Shown in pieces: positions 11,310 through 23,309 of a stretch of DNA of 64,000 nt. Within the stretch, counting starts at the first letter, position 1; each line of letters starts with the position of its first letter. A model generated the notes under the pieces. It was not told where the DNA came from and ran no database searches. It saw nothing but the letters and a program-made list of their open reading frames with translations. Origin of the DNA: Phoronis australis. Its lineage: Eukaryota; Phoronida; Phoronidae. Position numbers and translations under genes: made by a program. Location of the stretch: contig NMRA01000471.1 in NCBI GenBank assembly GCA_002633005.1, positions 182,386 through 246,385 of the forward strand, written 5' to 3'.

Positions 11310-11390
11310 TTTGTAGTGCTCTATTTGTAGTGCTCTATTTGTAGTGCTCTATTTGTAGTGCTCTATTCGCCCTCATAAATGTCTGAGCGA
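11310..11390 (+). repeat. piggyBac 5' terminal region with 14-bp tandem expansion
   Basis: Four exact copies of a 14-bp unit (TTTGTAGTGCTCTA) run from 11310 to 11365. Directly after come CCCT, ATAAA and GTCTGAG. The inverted complement of the 3' end of the element (14345 leftwards) reads CCCTTGTAGTGCT, then CCCTATAAA, then GTGTCTAG. The shared order of words identifies this as the left terminal inverted repeat, with its TTGTAGTGCT word multiplied. The outermost TTAA-CCC junction is not preserved: TTAGCC is seen near 11298. Confidence 0.6.
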
Positions 11391-11992
11391 GTAGAAAAAT
11401 TAGTTTCATGGGGGGAGGGGACATTTATTGTAACCTTAGAACCTAGGATTCATCAAATTCACACTCTACGACAGGCATTTGTCTAAACTGTGTTGCATTG
11501 CTATCAAATTTCATTGTTAAATTACGATCATTTTACAGAAAGTTGTGCCGGAATCCCAAGTCAAAAACCCGTCGATGCGTCTCGACAAACACACATGTTG
11601 TTTTCACGTGAGGTTTCTTTTGAAGATCGTCTGGGTGTGTCAGCAAGTGTGCCCATGTCATCAGATAGTTATTTTCGTGGGACATATGGGTGTGAGTGTG
11701 CGGAGGTGTTCAGTTATCTTAAACCTAGTGCTGCTAAGCCCAGACTTCTCCGGTTTCAACATTCCAATCTGTCTGGCTAATGCTGGAGGTCTCCGGCTGT
11801 CTAGCACTGATCTAAGTAGGTCAAACTCAATTAAAAAATAACAGCCAATCAGAAAATTCAAAAGGGCCTAGTTCGGTTGGGTTACTTAGAGACAAGCATA
11901 AGATGGTAAGTATTCATAAAAGACTGTTTGTGATTGGCTAATTTAGGCGCATTCCTCAATTGTTCATTGATAAAATATTTCCGCTTGTAAAA

Positions 11993-13750
11993 ATGGCGTC
12001 TTACTTACCTGAATTTGAAAACTTCTACGAAATCTTGAATGATGCTGAAAGTGAAGAGGAATTTGAAGGATTTGAGGAAATTAGTGAAGATTCGTCCGAT
12101 GACGATCGCGACTTACCTGCTGGCTCCGAAGCCGAATAGGTTGAAGGCGATCGCGAGCCCGCCCATCTCGGGTTTTCCGCGACTCCCGGTTTGGCTACGG
12201 GAATACACCTGCCAGAAGATCCCCAGCCCCTCGATTTTTTTAAGTTGTTCGTCACCGACGACGATTTTAAAGAAATGGGGCATGAAACCAACAAATACGC
12301 GGCTGACGAACTCTCTAAAAATCAGGATAGGCTGAAGGAGAATTCCCGGTTTAGGAAGTGGCGAGACACGACCTGGCAAGAAATGAAGGTGTTTATTGCT
12401 ATGACCATCGCGATGGGACTAGTTGTCCAGCTAGATTTGTCTTCTTACTGGACAACTGATGAAGTTTGCGAGACACCTTTCTTTAGAAAGTGTATGTCCA
12501 GGGACAAATTCTGGCTGCTTATGTCTTTTTTTCACCTGGCAGATAATGCCAACCAAATTTGTCGTGGCCTACCTGGATTTAACCCATTGCACAAACTTGG
12601 ATCATTATACCAGAACAATATTTCCCGCTTTCATTCTGTATATACACCACATCAGCAGCTCTCATTAGACGAAGGAATGGTGCCTTGGAGAGGAAATTTA
12701 TCTTTTCGTGTATACAATCCCGACAAACCAAAAAAGTATGGAATAAAAGCCTACATGATCTGTGATGCAGTAACCGGATATTGTTCAAAATTCAAACTGT
12801 ATTCTGGCAAAAGCGAAACACCCCCTTCTGAAGACGGAGCAACATATGACCTGGTAATGGATTTAATGCGAGGGTACTTTGGACAAGGCTATATTTTATT
12901 CATGGATAATTATTATAGTTCAATTAAACTTTATAAAGATCTGTGGGAGTTAGGTTGCGGTGCGACAGGAACTCTTAGACAAAATCGTCGCGGTGTGCCC
13001 CAATTTGTAAAGGAAAAGAAACTCAGTAAGGGAGATATATTTTGTGTGCATGATAATAACCTATTACTTGTAAAATTTCATGATAGAAAAGTGGTTCATT
13101 TATTGACAACTGTAGATAAAGGTAGTAAAATAGCAACTGGCAAAACAAATCCACGTGACCAAACCCCTATAGAGAAGCCAGCAGTAGTAATAACGTATGA
13201 TAAATTCATGGGTGGAGTAGATCGCTCTGACCAAATGGTCAGCTATGCTACCTTCAATGCTCGAACCCTTAAATGGTGGAAGAGAGTAATATTTCATGTT
13301 TTGTCATTATCTGTACTGAATGCGTATCTGGTGTACAAATCTGTAACTTCTGATCGTGTTCCACTGCTACATCATCAGTTCAGGCAAAAGCTAATTAGTA
13401 ACATAATTGCATCTGTTGATGACAATTTAATACAACCGTCTTCTTCTGTCGGTAGGCGATCCTCTGGTGAGCCGCTTCTCCGTCTTCATGGTAAACACTT
13501 CCCAGAGCGTATCATAGGCACAGGTACTAAGAAAAACATTTCTCGAGCCTGTGCTGTGTGTCAACCTGCTGAATGGAAGCGTTTATCAAGAGTAGGGGAG
13601 AAGCGAAAAAGGCCTGGTAGAGAATCGTCTTACCAGTGCAATGTCTGTAAAAAGGCACTGTGTGTTGTGCCATGCTTCAGGTTGTATCATAGCTATAAGA
13701 ATTATGAAAAAGCATATTACGAAGAACAGCAAGGTGCTGAAGATGCATAA
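11993..13750 (+). CDS. piggyBac-like transposase with one internal TAG
   Basis: Cut-and-paste transposase of the PGBD type. The frame opens at ATG 11993 with an acidic N-terminus rich in Glu, Asp and Ser, as in family members, and is interrupted once by TAG at 12137-12139 (codon 49). It then stays open to TAA at 13748-13750. The next ATG, 12191, gives 519 residues. In that numbering the catalytic Asp residues are D160 (LSLDEGMVPWRG), D239 (ILFMDNYYS) and D344/D347 (FMGGVDRSDQM). The C-terminus has a Cys-rich zinc-binding domain (CAVC, CNVC, C...C...H) at about residues 450-505. The total would be 585 codons, normal for the family. Starting at 12191 would drop the acidic leader but keep the catalytic core, so residual activity is conceivable. 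Terminal repeats flank it. Confidence 0.9.
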
Positions 13751-14349
13751 CTGCTGTTTGACACACCTGGACACACCTTGAAATACCTGTGGATGTGAAA
13801 ATTAGAAATTAGTTAATGTCATACAATATAATAATTTAGTATTGGTTAGTATGGATTGTAAATACAATCATTTATATAGCATTACCATGTGATATGAATC
13901 AGTGTTGAACATGCAGTTTACTGAGCATAACATGCCAGTAACTTACCTTGACTTACCTGCTGTAACGTGGCCTCTTGTTTGGAATGGACACTTGATACTG
14001 AATTCAGAACACTTCTACCCTTGTTTTGCTTGACATGTTGTATTATTTTGTGGTTATATTTGTTTATTTTGCATAAAAACATTGACAAATATTGTTTTTT
14101 ACACCTTTACCTGTGTTTGACTTGTCATCAGGTGCATATATCATACTTGTTTAGCTAATTGTTATGATAGAAATGAAGCTGATTTTATTAGCTTCACAAT
14201 GATGTATAATACATGGTATATATTACTAAACTGGTTTGTTTACTTTTTGATTAAAACAAGTGAGTGTGTTAATGTTGAGCTTGACCTAAAAATAGCCAGC
14301 CAGACAGCCTACTAGACACTGTTTATAGGGATAGCACTACAAGGGTTAA

Positions 14350-15560
14350 AAATAATGCCAGTCAACCAGATGCGTAGATAACCGACGGGAAAGGCTGCAA
14401 ACCGTTTGACTGATGTAACATTGTTTGACGTTTGAACGAAGACATTAGTTCATAGGGCATACAAACTCAAAAACAATGCAAATTTTGGTTTGTAATCTAT
14501 ATTAAATCTTGCATATTAAGTCCAAAGGATTAATGACAAAGAAAACATTTTACACACTGTGGCCCTGAAAAGGGCTGTTGAAGTGCAGTATTCACTGAAG
14601 TCCCTGTACACTGGACAAGCCAAGAAGTATGGCACTCTTCAGTGATCTGTATAAACGATCATTTCCTGCTTTGCTGAGGTGCTCATGATCCCGGTGTACT
14701 AGCTTCATATTGTTCTGGAATCTTTGGTGTTTCCAAAACTTGACATAGGAGAGGTCACGCACTGTGGTCTAATCTGTGGTTGAGCTCGTCAGCCTTGTAT
14801 GTAAAATGTGGTACGTTGTATCTGTACAGGACTGAGCATACAATAACCTTGACGCCATGCTGATGGTGCAGGAGGCTCAACAATGCTAGAGTTACCACCA
14901 AATCAACTGTGATTGGAGGATGCTACTACATACAACTTGTGTATAAAAGGAGACAACTCAATCAAAATTCTTAGTTCACCATGACCATGCCAACAAAAGT
15001 ACTAGTGATCAGGAGTAGTTATATACGAAAGCTATATGGTGCCTGTGTACGGTTGGGTGACCATAAGAAATACTTAGTGCATTTATAGACAACTCTGGAC
15101 ATGGGGTACAATTCCCTTTTATCTGTTTCACAGCTCCACTGGTGGTACTAAATCTTCAGGGACATTAGAAGGGGGATTATAGGATTGGCGGTGCTATTGG
15201 GATAAACCCATTCAAGTCATTCTTCTGCTTTCCATGTGGTGGGAACTCCCATCAGGCTTCATCAGCAGGGTAAATACTTTTGCATGCTTTAATTTTAATT
15301 TGTGTATTGTCTGTTTTCCAATCAATGGCCTTTGCAGTATTTGGTAGTTTTGAACCTTCCTTAGATGTTTTTAAGTTTTGAAGTCTTAATTCTCATATAT
15401 CATATTTGATTGGTCGTTGTTTGTTGAGGAATCAGAAAATTAAATTTCTGTGGTTTATTAAATTATGTTTGTCACATATATATCTAATGACATATGAAAA
15501 ATGTTCACTGACTGTCAAAAATTACATCTATCTGGATGCCATTACTTCTCACAGTTAACC
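14350..15560. other. non-coding stretch
   Basis: No coding frame, repeat array or RNA signal that I can support. Confidence 0.4.
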
Positions 15561-15564
15561 AAGT

Positions 15565-15871
15565 TAAAGAGCATGTGTTTTTGTCTCCAAGACTTTCATT
15601 AGACATGATGAATATGTACTGTACCAACTTTCGCAGATGTGCTCCAAAAATTGTAGATTTTGAAAGCGATTTTGGTTTGAAAATGTAGTAAAATTTGTTC
15701 GAATTTCATTAATGGCCCCAGTCGTGTTAGCTTTTTGCTTCTCACGGTTAACCAAGTGAAACAGCATGTGTTTTTGTCTTCAAGACTTTCATTAGACATG
15801 ATGAATATGTACTGTACCAACTTTCGCAGATGTGCTCCAAAAATTGTAGATTTTGAAAGCGATTTTGGTCT
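15565..15871. repeat. two-copy tandem repeat, period about 193 bp
   Basis: About 108 bp are repeated nearly perfectly at 15570-15678 and 15763-15871, including AGACTTTCATTAGACATGAT and TTTCGCAGATGTGCTCC. The intervening sequence also shares the CTTCTCACGGTTAACCAAGT word with the first unit. The overlapping minus-strand frames arise from the repetition. Confidence 0.8.
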
Positions 15872-15884
15872 AAGTTTGTACAAA

Positions 15885-17080
15885 AATGTTTAAGGATTCT
15901 AAGTGTGGCTCCATTTATGCTAGGTTTTTGGCTTTCATATTAATTTTTATCAAGTTATAGACCCACCTGTTTACTTGTAAAATATTTACTGACTTCTCAA
16001 TAAATGAAAACTTGTCTGAGCATGTTTCACTTCTAACCAATAAACTTTTATGTAATAAAAACTTTTGATTGGGATTCTTTGGTGAATCAACTTAACCTCC
16101 ACACAGAAAATTGAGGGGGTAATAACGGTACTTCTTCAACTTCAATAACGGAATTCTGGGCTTAGAAAAATCAGTTATCTTTATAATGCACTGAGATAAT
16201 TCCTTGAATGACATGTTTAAACTGGATTGATAACCCGAAAATAAGTGGGAAACATTAAACATGAAGCCGAAATCGATGGAATATCACTAATTTGGCGGTA
16301 TGTAATAGTGCAGTGTTTAAATATACACTCTCACAAAACCATATATACATAGATTAGGCCCCAATGGCTTAGTTTTATTTAGAAAAAAAGCGTCAGTTCC
16401 AGTCTTTCTTGTGCCACCTACAATGAAATTACATTTTGGGTAGGTTGAATTATTTTCAGTTGGACTTTATAAGCGATTTACATTAGGCCGGTAGGAGACG
16501 TCTCGCGCAAAATAACTAATGAAAACGAAATTTCCTTTTATTTGACAGATCCGCGATCAACCAAGAATACAAAGTCAAGCAGTTTTGCACTTTTGATTAC
16601 ATTTGGATGCAGTAGCGAGTGCATTTTGCAGAGCAAAGATACATGAGCTTCAGTCTTGACCACGGAAAAAGTTTTGCTCGCTCCTGTCCTTGCATGCACT
16701 AGAACACATACATTTCTAGGCAGTTGCTTGTCTTTACATCACGGGATATTTGCAATGCAAATAATATATTAATTAAGTATTAAGTTATTAAACTTTGACA
16801 GCCGTAATATGGCAAATATATTTCAACACCGCATTAACATGATTGTTTCTGTTGACAAAGGAAGTTATTACATCTGAAAATTTCAAATTTCAGTTGATCC
16901 ATTCTTGTTGTTTTATTTACCGATTTATATTAAATTTTAAAACACACGAATGTTGGCCAAAAACTGGCATGATTTAATAGTTCACTTGGCCTCAGAACAT
17001 ATGTATTCGTTCAAACACTGGTAGTTCAAGATATGTTTGCTATACAACTTGTATTTTGTCTCACAGGTTGTCTATGCATC
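15885..17080. other. non-coding stretch
   Basis: AT-rich sequence without recognisable genes. It borders the left edge of a segmental duplication that starts at about 17083. Confidence 0.4.
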
Positions 17081-17082
17081 TG

Positions 17083-18478
17083 CAAAGTGATTCCATTAAG
17101 GACCACTTTCACATCCACCACAAAAAGAAAATTACCCGTTCCGACATCGTTGGCAATACCACTGTAAAGTACTTCCTCTGAAAATTCTTGAAGCATTAAC
17201 AATAAGTTTTTTGATATAAATTCACAAGATACTTGGTTTGTACCTTACTGTTAGATAAATAATGTTCACATTTTGTAAATATTACACAAAGACATGTATT
17301 TCATTTAGTTTGACAACATTTTACAGAGGCATAGTTCCCCATGCACTTTCTACTGAAAATTGAGCTCTTTTAATGCTACTTTATATTCATGTTTAAAGTC
17401 ATTGTTCTCGTTTCATATATCATACACGATAGCTTTTATAATTTTACATTCATTTGCCTAGATGACTGAAGATCAGTGAAATAGTTAATGTAAATGACAT
17501 CAAGAGTTTTATAAATTATCAATTGTTTTTATGTCTTTATTCAGGTGAACACAGAGGATTGTCACTAGGAGACTCAGGATAGCCTTGCCAGACTTCTCAT
17601 GACACCATTTATTAATCCTGATGGTAATCCAGAAGTGTCTTATCACGCATTATGCAGGCGAGAGTGTTAATTGAGTAAACCTTTAGTATTTTAAAGCATC
17701 ATTTCTAATATCTTCATGGTGAGTTGTGAGTTTCTTCTCAGCAGATCTAGCTATCTATTTACGCCTATGCAATTTTACATAACACTGGGATTGAAAAAGG
17801 GGGACATCTGTCCACCAGACGAAGATCAATTAGATCAATGATGATGATGAACGACTCTCAAGGTGTGTCAGACAATGTTGAGGATGGGAAGGAAGTATGC
17901 AAACACACAACCAGTAATTATTTTTCCTTGGACAATTATCACGGACTTATGGCATTTCATCATGTTTTAATGATCAAAAATGTAAAATTAGTATGAAAAA
18001 TATAAAGATATTACACCTTCTGAGACGGTTTAACATGGCAATAAAACCCTGGCTTCTATCAAACGTTTTCAACACAAGAAAAAGGTTTGTAGTCACTTCA
18101 ACTTGTACAATACAAGTTGAGGACATGAACCCCATTAGCCAATATGTAGACTCAAAGCAGGCTGAGAGGGAGAAGAAAGCCTTTTGTACAAAAAATAAGA
18201 AAGAAATTGTTTTGTCTACGCCAACTAGGCATGGGTTGCTATCTATAAATTTTAAGTTGTACAAAGTGAAAGTTGGCATCAAGCTCAAACAATGCTTCAA
18301 AGTTGTACTTTTACCATTAAATGATCTTGAGTTAATGTTCAGACTGTTCATGCAAAGTCTACTTATCATTGTGTATTCTGGTGGCAGTTGAACATTTTGA
18401 GTAAGAGAAAGGTACTAAATTTGTGTTGAGCGAAAGGTTCAACCAAGATCCAATAGAAAAATGGTTCTCGCTTCAACA
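17083..18478 (+). repeat. segmental duplication, copy A
   Basis: The block from GCAAAGTGATTCCATTAAGG to CGCTTCAACAAAGT recurs at 20978-23308 with high identity. The second copy carries about 730 bp of extra sequence (about 21345-22075) and an expanded minisatellite. An open frame at 17993-18391 is present, but its counterpart is interrupted in the other copy, so I do not call it a gene. The right edge abuts a gypsy integrase fragment. Confidence 0.8.
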
Positions 18479-19215
18479 AAGTCCAGTGAGAGCAAGACTG
18501 ACTGGGACCAGCACATTGAGACGACTGTGTTTCGTATTAATACAGTGATTCAAAGCTCCACTCATTATTCTCCTTTTTATCTGATGTTCAATCGTTCTGC
18601 ATGGTTTTTTTCAAAGATAGCACACTGAGAAACTAGTCCTGAGACAGAGACTGGGGCAGAATCATACCGAGCTGATGGTGTTACTGAAGAGGAGGTTCAA
18701 AAGAGAATTGAGGTGATGGAGAGGGTCAACGAAATTGTTGGCGAAAATGCGCTGAAGAAGTCAAGGGGAGCAAAGTGTTTTGACTTCGCTGCGGGGATGG
18801 AAGTATTGGTCAAAAACACGAGGAAACAAGGTCGGAAGGGCATGCGTCTTGACGACGAATGGAAGGGTCCGTACACCATTGCAGAGCTTGGGGAACAGTC
18901 TGCCACTTTGATGGATGGGAATGGCGTACGCATGGCCAAAAGGGTACCTGTAGTCCAACTGAAGCCTTATTTGAAGTCATCAGAGCCACGTCAAAGTTCA
19001 AAAGACCCTGAATCCACCAACTCCTTTTGCGACTCCAAGATTCCTTTGAATCCAGAGGTAGAGAGTCATTCATCTTTAAACTGCTCCGAGTCATCTGATG
19101 CAACCAAAACCTTTGTTCCTCATGTGATCCCTGGTCCAACTTCTGCTTCAGTGCCCACAAAATTGACAGGCGTGGGAAAGCCCCCTATGGATCCATCAAA
19201 CCTCTCCAAACCATC
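18479..19215 (+). pseudogene. Ty3/gypsy integrase C-terminal part, copy 2
   Basis: This segment starts abruptly at GTCCAGTGAGAGCAAGAC, matching position 7798 of copy 1, and runs in parallel to about 8535. It keeps an open frame from 18713 to 19273 covering the integrase C-terminal domain (FAAGMEVLVKN, WKGPYTIAELG, VPVVQLKPYLKSS), without the stop that ends copy 1 there. The core upstream has a frameshift at the same place as copy 1. The abrupt start inside the integrase core shows that this is a partial copy. It is not the end of a full element. Confidence 0.75.
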
Positions 19216-19610
19216 CAGCGCTACATTTATTTGTGACAGAATTGTCAATGGTGTCCGCAACAGTCACATCTAGTTGAAACTTCTAGACTTAGAAGTAAAT
19301 GATTATACTTTGGAAAATGTCATTAAAATTTGCCATGCAAGTGAACTGTCACAACAGCACTTAAAAAACCTATCAGCAGAGGACAATGTGTGTTACACAA
19401 GGCACAAGATGTTTTGTACAAATTGCACGAGAACGCATTACGATGATAACTGTCCTGCCAGAGGCAAAACATGTCACACTTGTGGCAGTTTTGGCCATTT
19501 TGCGAATTCGAAAATTTGCAAAGCACAACAGACATCCTCGCAGAGATCGCTACGACAGCAAAACCACCATCAAGAACAGAGAAGAGGACAATCTAGAGGG
19601 CGTTAGAGAG
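19216..19610 (+). pseudogene. gypsy-type gag fragment with zinc knuckle
   Basis: The sequence reads FICDRIVNGVRN, then a stop, then LDLEVNDYTLENVIKICHAS, and a nucleocapsid-like part with FCTNCTRTHYDDNCPARGK and CHTCGSFGHFA. The CxxC and CxxCxxxxGHFAxxxxxC spacing is that of retroelement gag zinc knuckles, which bind genomic RNA in the particle. A stop at 19271 and later frame changes make it non-functional. It directly follows an integrase fragment, the reverse of the normal gag-then-pol order. Confidence 0.65.
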
Positions 19611-19614
19611 GCAA

Positions 19615-20540
19615 TCGTGGTTGGAATCACCAAGGACACAAATGTACACAGAACAGAGGAGGAAGAAATGGCAAAAATTATGGAACAATGCAATATTAAA
19701 GATTTATTTGGTATCAATTCCAATTATGCATGTACCAATTCTGATGACTAGTACAAGTTGGTAAGTCAAAATTATCCTTAGCAATTGATACGTTAACTTT
19801 GCAGATTGCAATGTATTGACACTAGCTGCACTGAGAAAGTTAGGTGGGGAACACCTGTTGAAACACAGCAATGTTATGAGGAAGACAGTGACACATGTCC
19901 TGAAGAAGACAGTGACACATGTCCTGAGGAATACAGTAACGTAAGTTCTGAGGAACAGACCGATACACATCATGAGGAACATGCTGACACATTAGACATT
20001 GAGAGTACATTAAACCAGCTTGATCTTTTTTAGCACAACACCACCTGAGATTATATGAGCAAACTATTTAGCATAGCATAGCATTTATTCGTACGGGTAT
20101 ACCTCGAGGACTGTAGATAATTTTGAAAATTAGAGGGACTTGCAGTGTTCTGTTACTCGGGGCCAATATGTTAATAAAATTATGGCGCCTCAGTCAGGGT
20201 AATATCCACTCCACACAGTCGCCAGAATTTCCTTTATCACCTTCCCCCGCCAAAATGACTTTGGAGTTACTGCTCCTCATATCACCTTGCCCAACTGACA
20301 CAACCATTGAGACTGCTTTCCATGAGGCCCTAATGTGTACATTATTCAAACCCAATGCATAGTCTGGCACTGGATCAAAGGAACTGTTGTAGTTCCATCA
20401 CTGCACTGTTGCACACTTCCACGGCATTACTTTACAGCTGAATTTATTGGAGCATTCCACAAAGAAAATCCCAGATGATTAAATTTGCTTCTTACTTCTA
20501 TGGTTTCACACCGAGGTCATTTTCTATTCTCGGACTCACA
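19615..20540 (+). other. stretch with an acidic repeat frame, unassigned
   Basis: An open frame at 19806-20033 encodes short acidic repeats (EEDSDTCPEEDSDTCPEEYS). Its 27-base units at about 19880-19960 are an internal tandem repeat. I recognise no family. It may be the decayed remainder of the gag frame, or chance. The rest to 20540 shows nothing I can support. Confidence 0.3.
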
Positions 20541-20553
20541 CATTTGATTTCAG

Positions 20554-20988
20554 GTGCACATGTGGAAACTGTCAACTGACACCAGTGTCAACGGAAAGAG
20601 TGTGTTGCCAAGAGATAATGCAACGGAAACAGAAGTTGCAAAAAGAACTAGAACGAGGAGGCCTTAGCAAATCCAGGCATTGTATAACTTATCACAGGGA
20701 TTTGACAGAGTTTGTTTGGACCCTGATGTGCTAGAGATCAGTTGGGGGCAGTATAAATTCCATTATCCCGATGGTTATGATGGACCATATGATTGCAAAA
20801 TGAGACATACTGCCTACCGACAATTCGTGCTGAGAATGCAATGGTCGCTAGGGCCACCTTGCGACGAATCAATACGCGCTTTCGGCGCCCGCTTGCGGGG
20901 CCAAGCCAGCATTTGTAAGTTCAGCTTACCATGCCCTAACTGCAACTACGCCGTTAATTACACAGAGCCCATTATAAGCGCAAAGTGA
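20554..20988 (+). pseudogene. P2X7-type cysteine-rich domain fragment
   Basis: After a TTTCAG the frame encodes RCTCGNCQLTPVSTERVCCQ, then CITYH. After a one-base shift near 20700 it continues with FDRVCLDPDVLEIS and RHTAYRQFVLRMQWSLG. CTCGxC, CCxE, CxT.H, N/DP-V-LE-hydrophobic and AYRQFVLW are the landmarks of the cysteine-rich C-terminal domain known from P2X7 receptors and found alone in many invertebrate proteins. The downstream residues (AFGARLRGQASICKF, CPNCNYAVNYTEP) are a separate part that I cannot assign, and the frame stops at 20986-20988. The frameshift makes it a relic. It lies at the left edge of the second segmental-duplication copy. Confidence 0.6.
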
Positions 20989-23308
20989 TTCCATTAAGGA
21001 ACGCTTTCACATGCATTACAAAAAGAAAATTACCGGTTCTGACATCGTTGGCAATACCATTGTAAAGTACTCTGACTAAAAATTCTTGAAGCATTAATAA
21101 TAAAAACAGAGTTTCTTGATATAAATTCACAAGATACTGGGTTCAAACCTTATTGTTAGATAAATAATGTTCACATTTTGTAATACAAACGTATTTCATT
21201 TAGTTTTACAACATTTTATAGTGGCATAGCTCCCCATGACACTTCCTTCTGAAAATTGTGCTCTTTTATGTGCTACGTTCTCGTTTCATGTATCATAGAT
21301 AGCATTTATAATTTTACATTCATTTGCCTAGATGACTGAATACCAGTTGAAGTACAGCAACTATGAAATGTTATGTACGGTGTTTTATTTTATACTTACT
21401 TAATGTGTTTGTGATGCCACTCACACTCAGTGATTTACTCTTTCGACTATCATTATACAAAAGACAGGCAATGTCTTAATAGCCTACATATCTAATAACT
21501 TGACTTATACATTGTATACGTACATGTTTATGTTTTGTAAATCTTTACTAGATGTAATTCTCTTGTATATTAAGCTTTATCATTTCATATTTATTATTTG
21601 ATATTTCCTGGATACAATGAAACGCAGTCCAAGTAAACTGTGTTGTACTTTAAAATTGTTTTGTTAAATAAAGGTTTAATCAATGAAAAAATGTCTGAGA
21701 TGAAACCTGATCAAAAACACATTTAAAATATCTGAGGCGGAAATTGATAAAGGACGTTACAGGAGGCCTAATCATTTTGTGCAAATGTGTCATACCAGAA
21801 TCAGAACAAATAGTTGGAAAGCAAAGCGCAACAAACGTGACAACACTCAGGAAAACATGGTGTTCAATTTGAAGATCATGCATGGTCTGGCGACAGTGGC
21901 ATTCAACACATTTTGCACCATTTTGAATTCTGAAAAAAACTTCAAAACATTTTGTTTATGATAGTCTTGAGAGCAATTCAAGTCTGTCCTGCTCTTGCTT
22001 CATCAATACAAATTAATTTTATAACATGAACCTTATGTGTATGCAGTATTGTGTCTCAAAGTGAAATAATTAAATGTAACTGACATCAAGAGTTTTATAA
22101 ATTATCAATTGTTTTTATGTCTTTATTCAGGTGAAAACAGAGAGTTCTCACTAGGAGACTCAGGATAGCCTTGCCAGACTTCTCTTATCACGCACTATGC
22201 GGGCCAGAGTGTTAATTGAGTAAACCTTTAGTATTTTAAAGTGTCATTTCTCATATCTTCATGGTGAGTTGTGAGTTTCTTCTCAGCAGATCTAGCTATT
22301 TATTTACGCCTATGCAATTCTATATAACATTGGGATTGAAAAGGGGGACATCTGTCCACCAGACAAAGATCCATTAGATCAATGATGATGATGGACGACT
22401 CTCAAGGTGTGTCAGACAATGTTGAGGATGGGAAGGAAGTATGCAAACACACAACCAGTAATTGTTTTTCCTTGGACAATTATCATGGACTTATGGCATT
22501 TCATCATGTTTTAATGATCAAAAATGTGAAATTAGTATGAGAAATATAAAGACATTACACCTTCTGAGACGGTTTAATGAGACAATAACACCCTGGCTTC
22601 TATCGAACGTCTTCAACACAAGAAAAAGGTTTGTAGTCACTTCGACTTGTACAATACAAGTTGAGGACATGAAGCCCACCAGCCAATACGTAGACTCAAA
22701 GCGGGCTCAGAGGGAGAAGAAAGCCAAGAACATTTTTGTACAAAAATAAGAAAGAAATTGTTTTGTCTACGCCAACTAGGCATGTGTTGCTATCTATAAG
22801 TTTTAAGTTGTACAAAGTGAAAGTTGTCATCAAGCTCAAACAATGCTTCAAAGTTGTACTTTTACCATAAAATGATCTTGAGTTAATGTTCAGACTGTTC
22901 ATGCAAAGTTGTACATTTACCATAAAATGATCTTGACTTAATGTTCAGACTGTTCATGCAAAGTTGTACATTTACCATAAAATGATCTTGAGTTAATGTT
23001 CAGGCTGTTCATGCAAAGTTGTACATTTACCATAAAATGATCTTGAGTTAATGTTCAGACTGTTCATGCAAAGTTGTACATTTACCATAAATGATCTTGA
23101 GTTAATGTTCAGACTGTTCATGCAAAGTTGTACATTTACCATAAAATGATCTTGAGTTAATGTTCAGACTGTTCATGCAAAGTCTACCAATCATTGTGTA
23201 GTCTGGTGGCAGTCAAACAGTTTGAGTAAGAGAAAGGTACTAAATTTGTGTAGAGCGAAAGGTTTGACCAAGATCAAATAGAACAATGGTTCTCGCTTCA
23301 ACAAAGTA
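20978..23308 (+). repeat. segmental duplication, copy B
   Basis: This copy matches 17083-18478 in two blocks (about 20978-21345 and 22075-23308), separated by about 730 bp that are absent from copy A. Shared landmarks include TCCGACATCGTTGGCAATAC-like sequence near the start, TTTATGTCTTTATTCAGGTG, and TGGACGACTCTCAAGGTG (ACGACTCTCAAGGTG in A). Copy B also contains a sixfold 55-bp minisatellite where copy A has a single unit. Confidence 0.8.
22853..23181. repeat. 55-bp minisatellite, 6 units
   Basis: Units begin with GTTGTAC at 22853, 22908, 22963, 23018, 23073 and 23127, so the period is 55 bp with one 54-bp unit. Each contains ATGATCTTGAGTTAATGTTC. The equivalent place in the other duplication copy (about 18302-18356) has one unit, so the array expanded after the duplication. 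Confidence 0.9.
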
Positions 23309-23309
23309 C

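Larger units (their letters stand above)
11300..14349 (+). mobile_element. piggyBac-family DNA transposon, nearly intact
   Basis: The element spans about 3.05 kb, from the expanded left terminal repeat to a right end that reads GCACTACAAGGG immediately followed by TTAA at 14346-14349. TTAA is the piggyBac target site. It encloses one transposase frame (11993-13750) that is open apart from a single stop. The rest is short non-coding flank with no other gene. A recent arrival is likely, because neighbouring retroelement genes are far more decayed. Confidence 0.75.

Noticed and set aside
17993-18391. Open frame of 132 codons in segmental-duplication copy A
   Set aside because: An overlapping frame of equal length exists on the other strand, the counterpart in copy B is interrupted, and no motif is seen.
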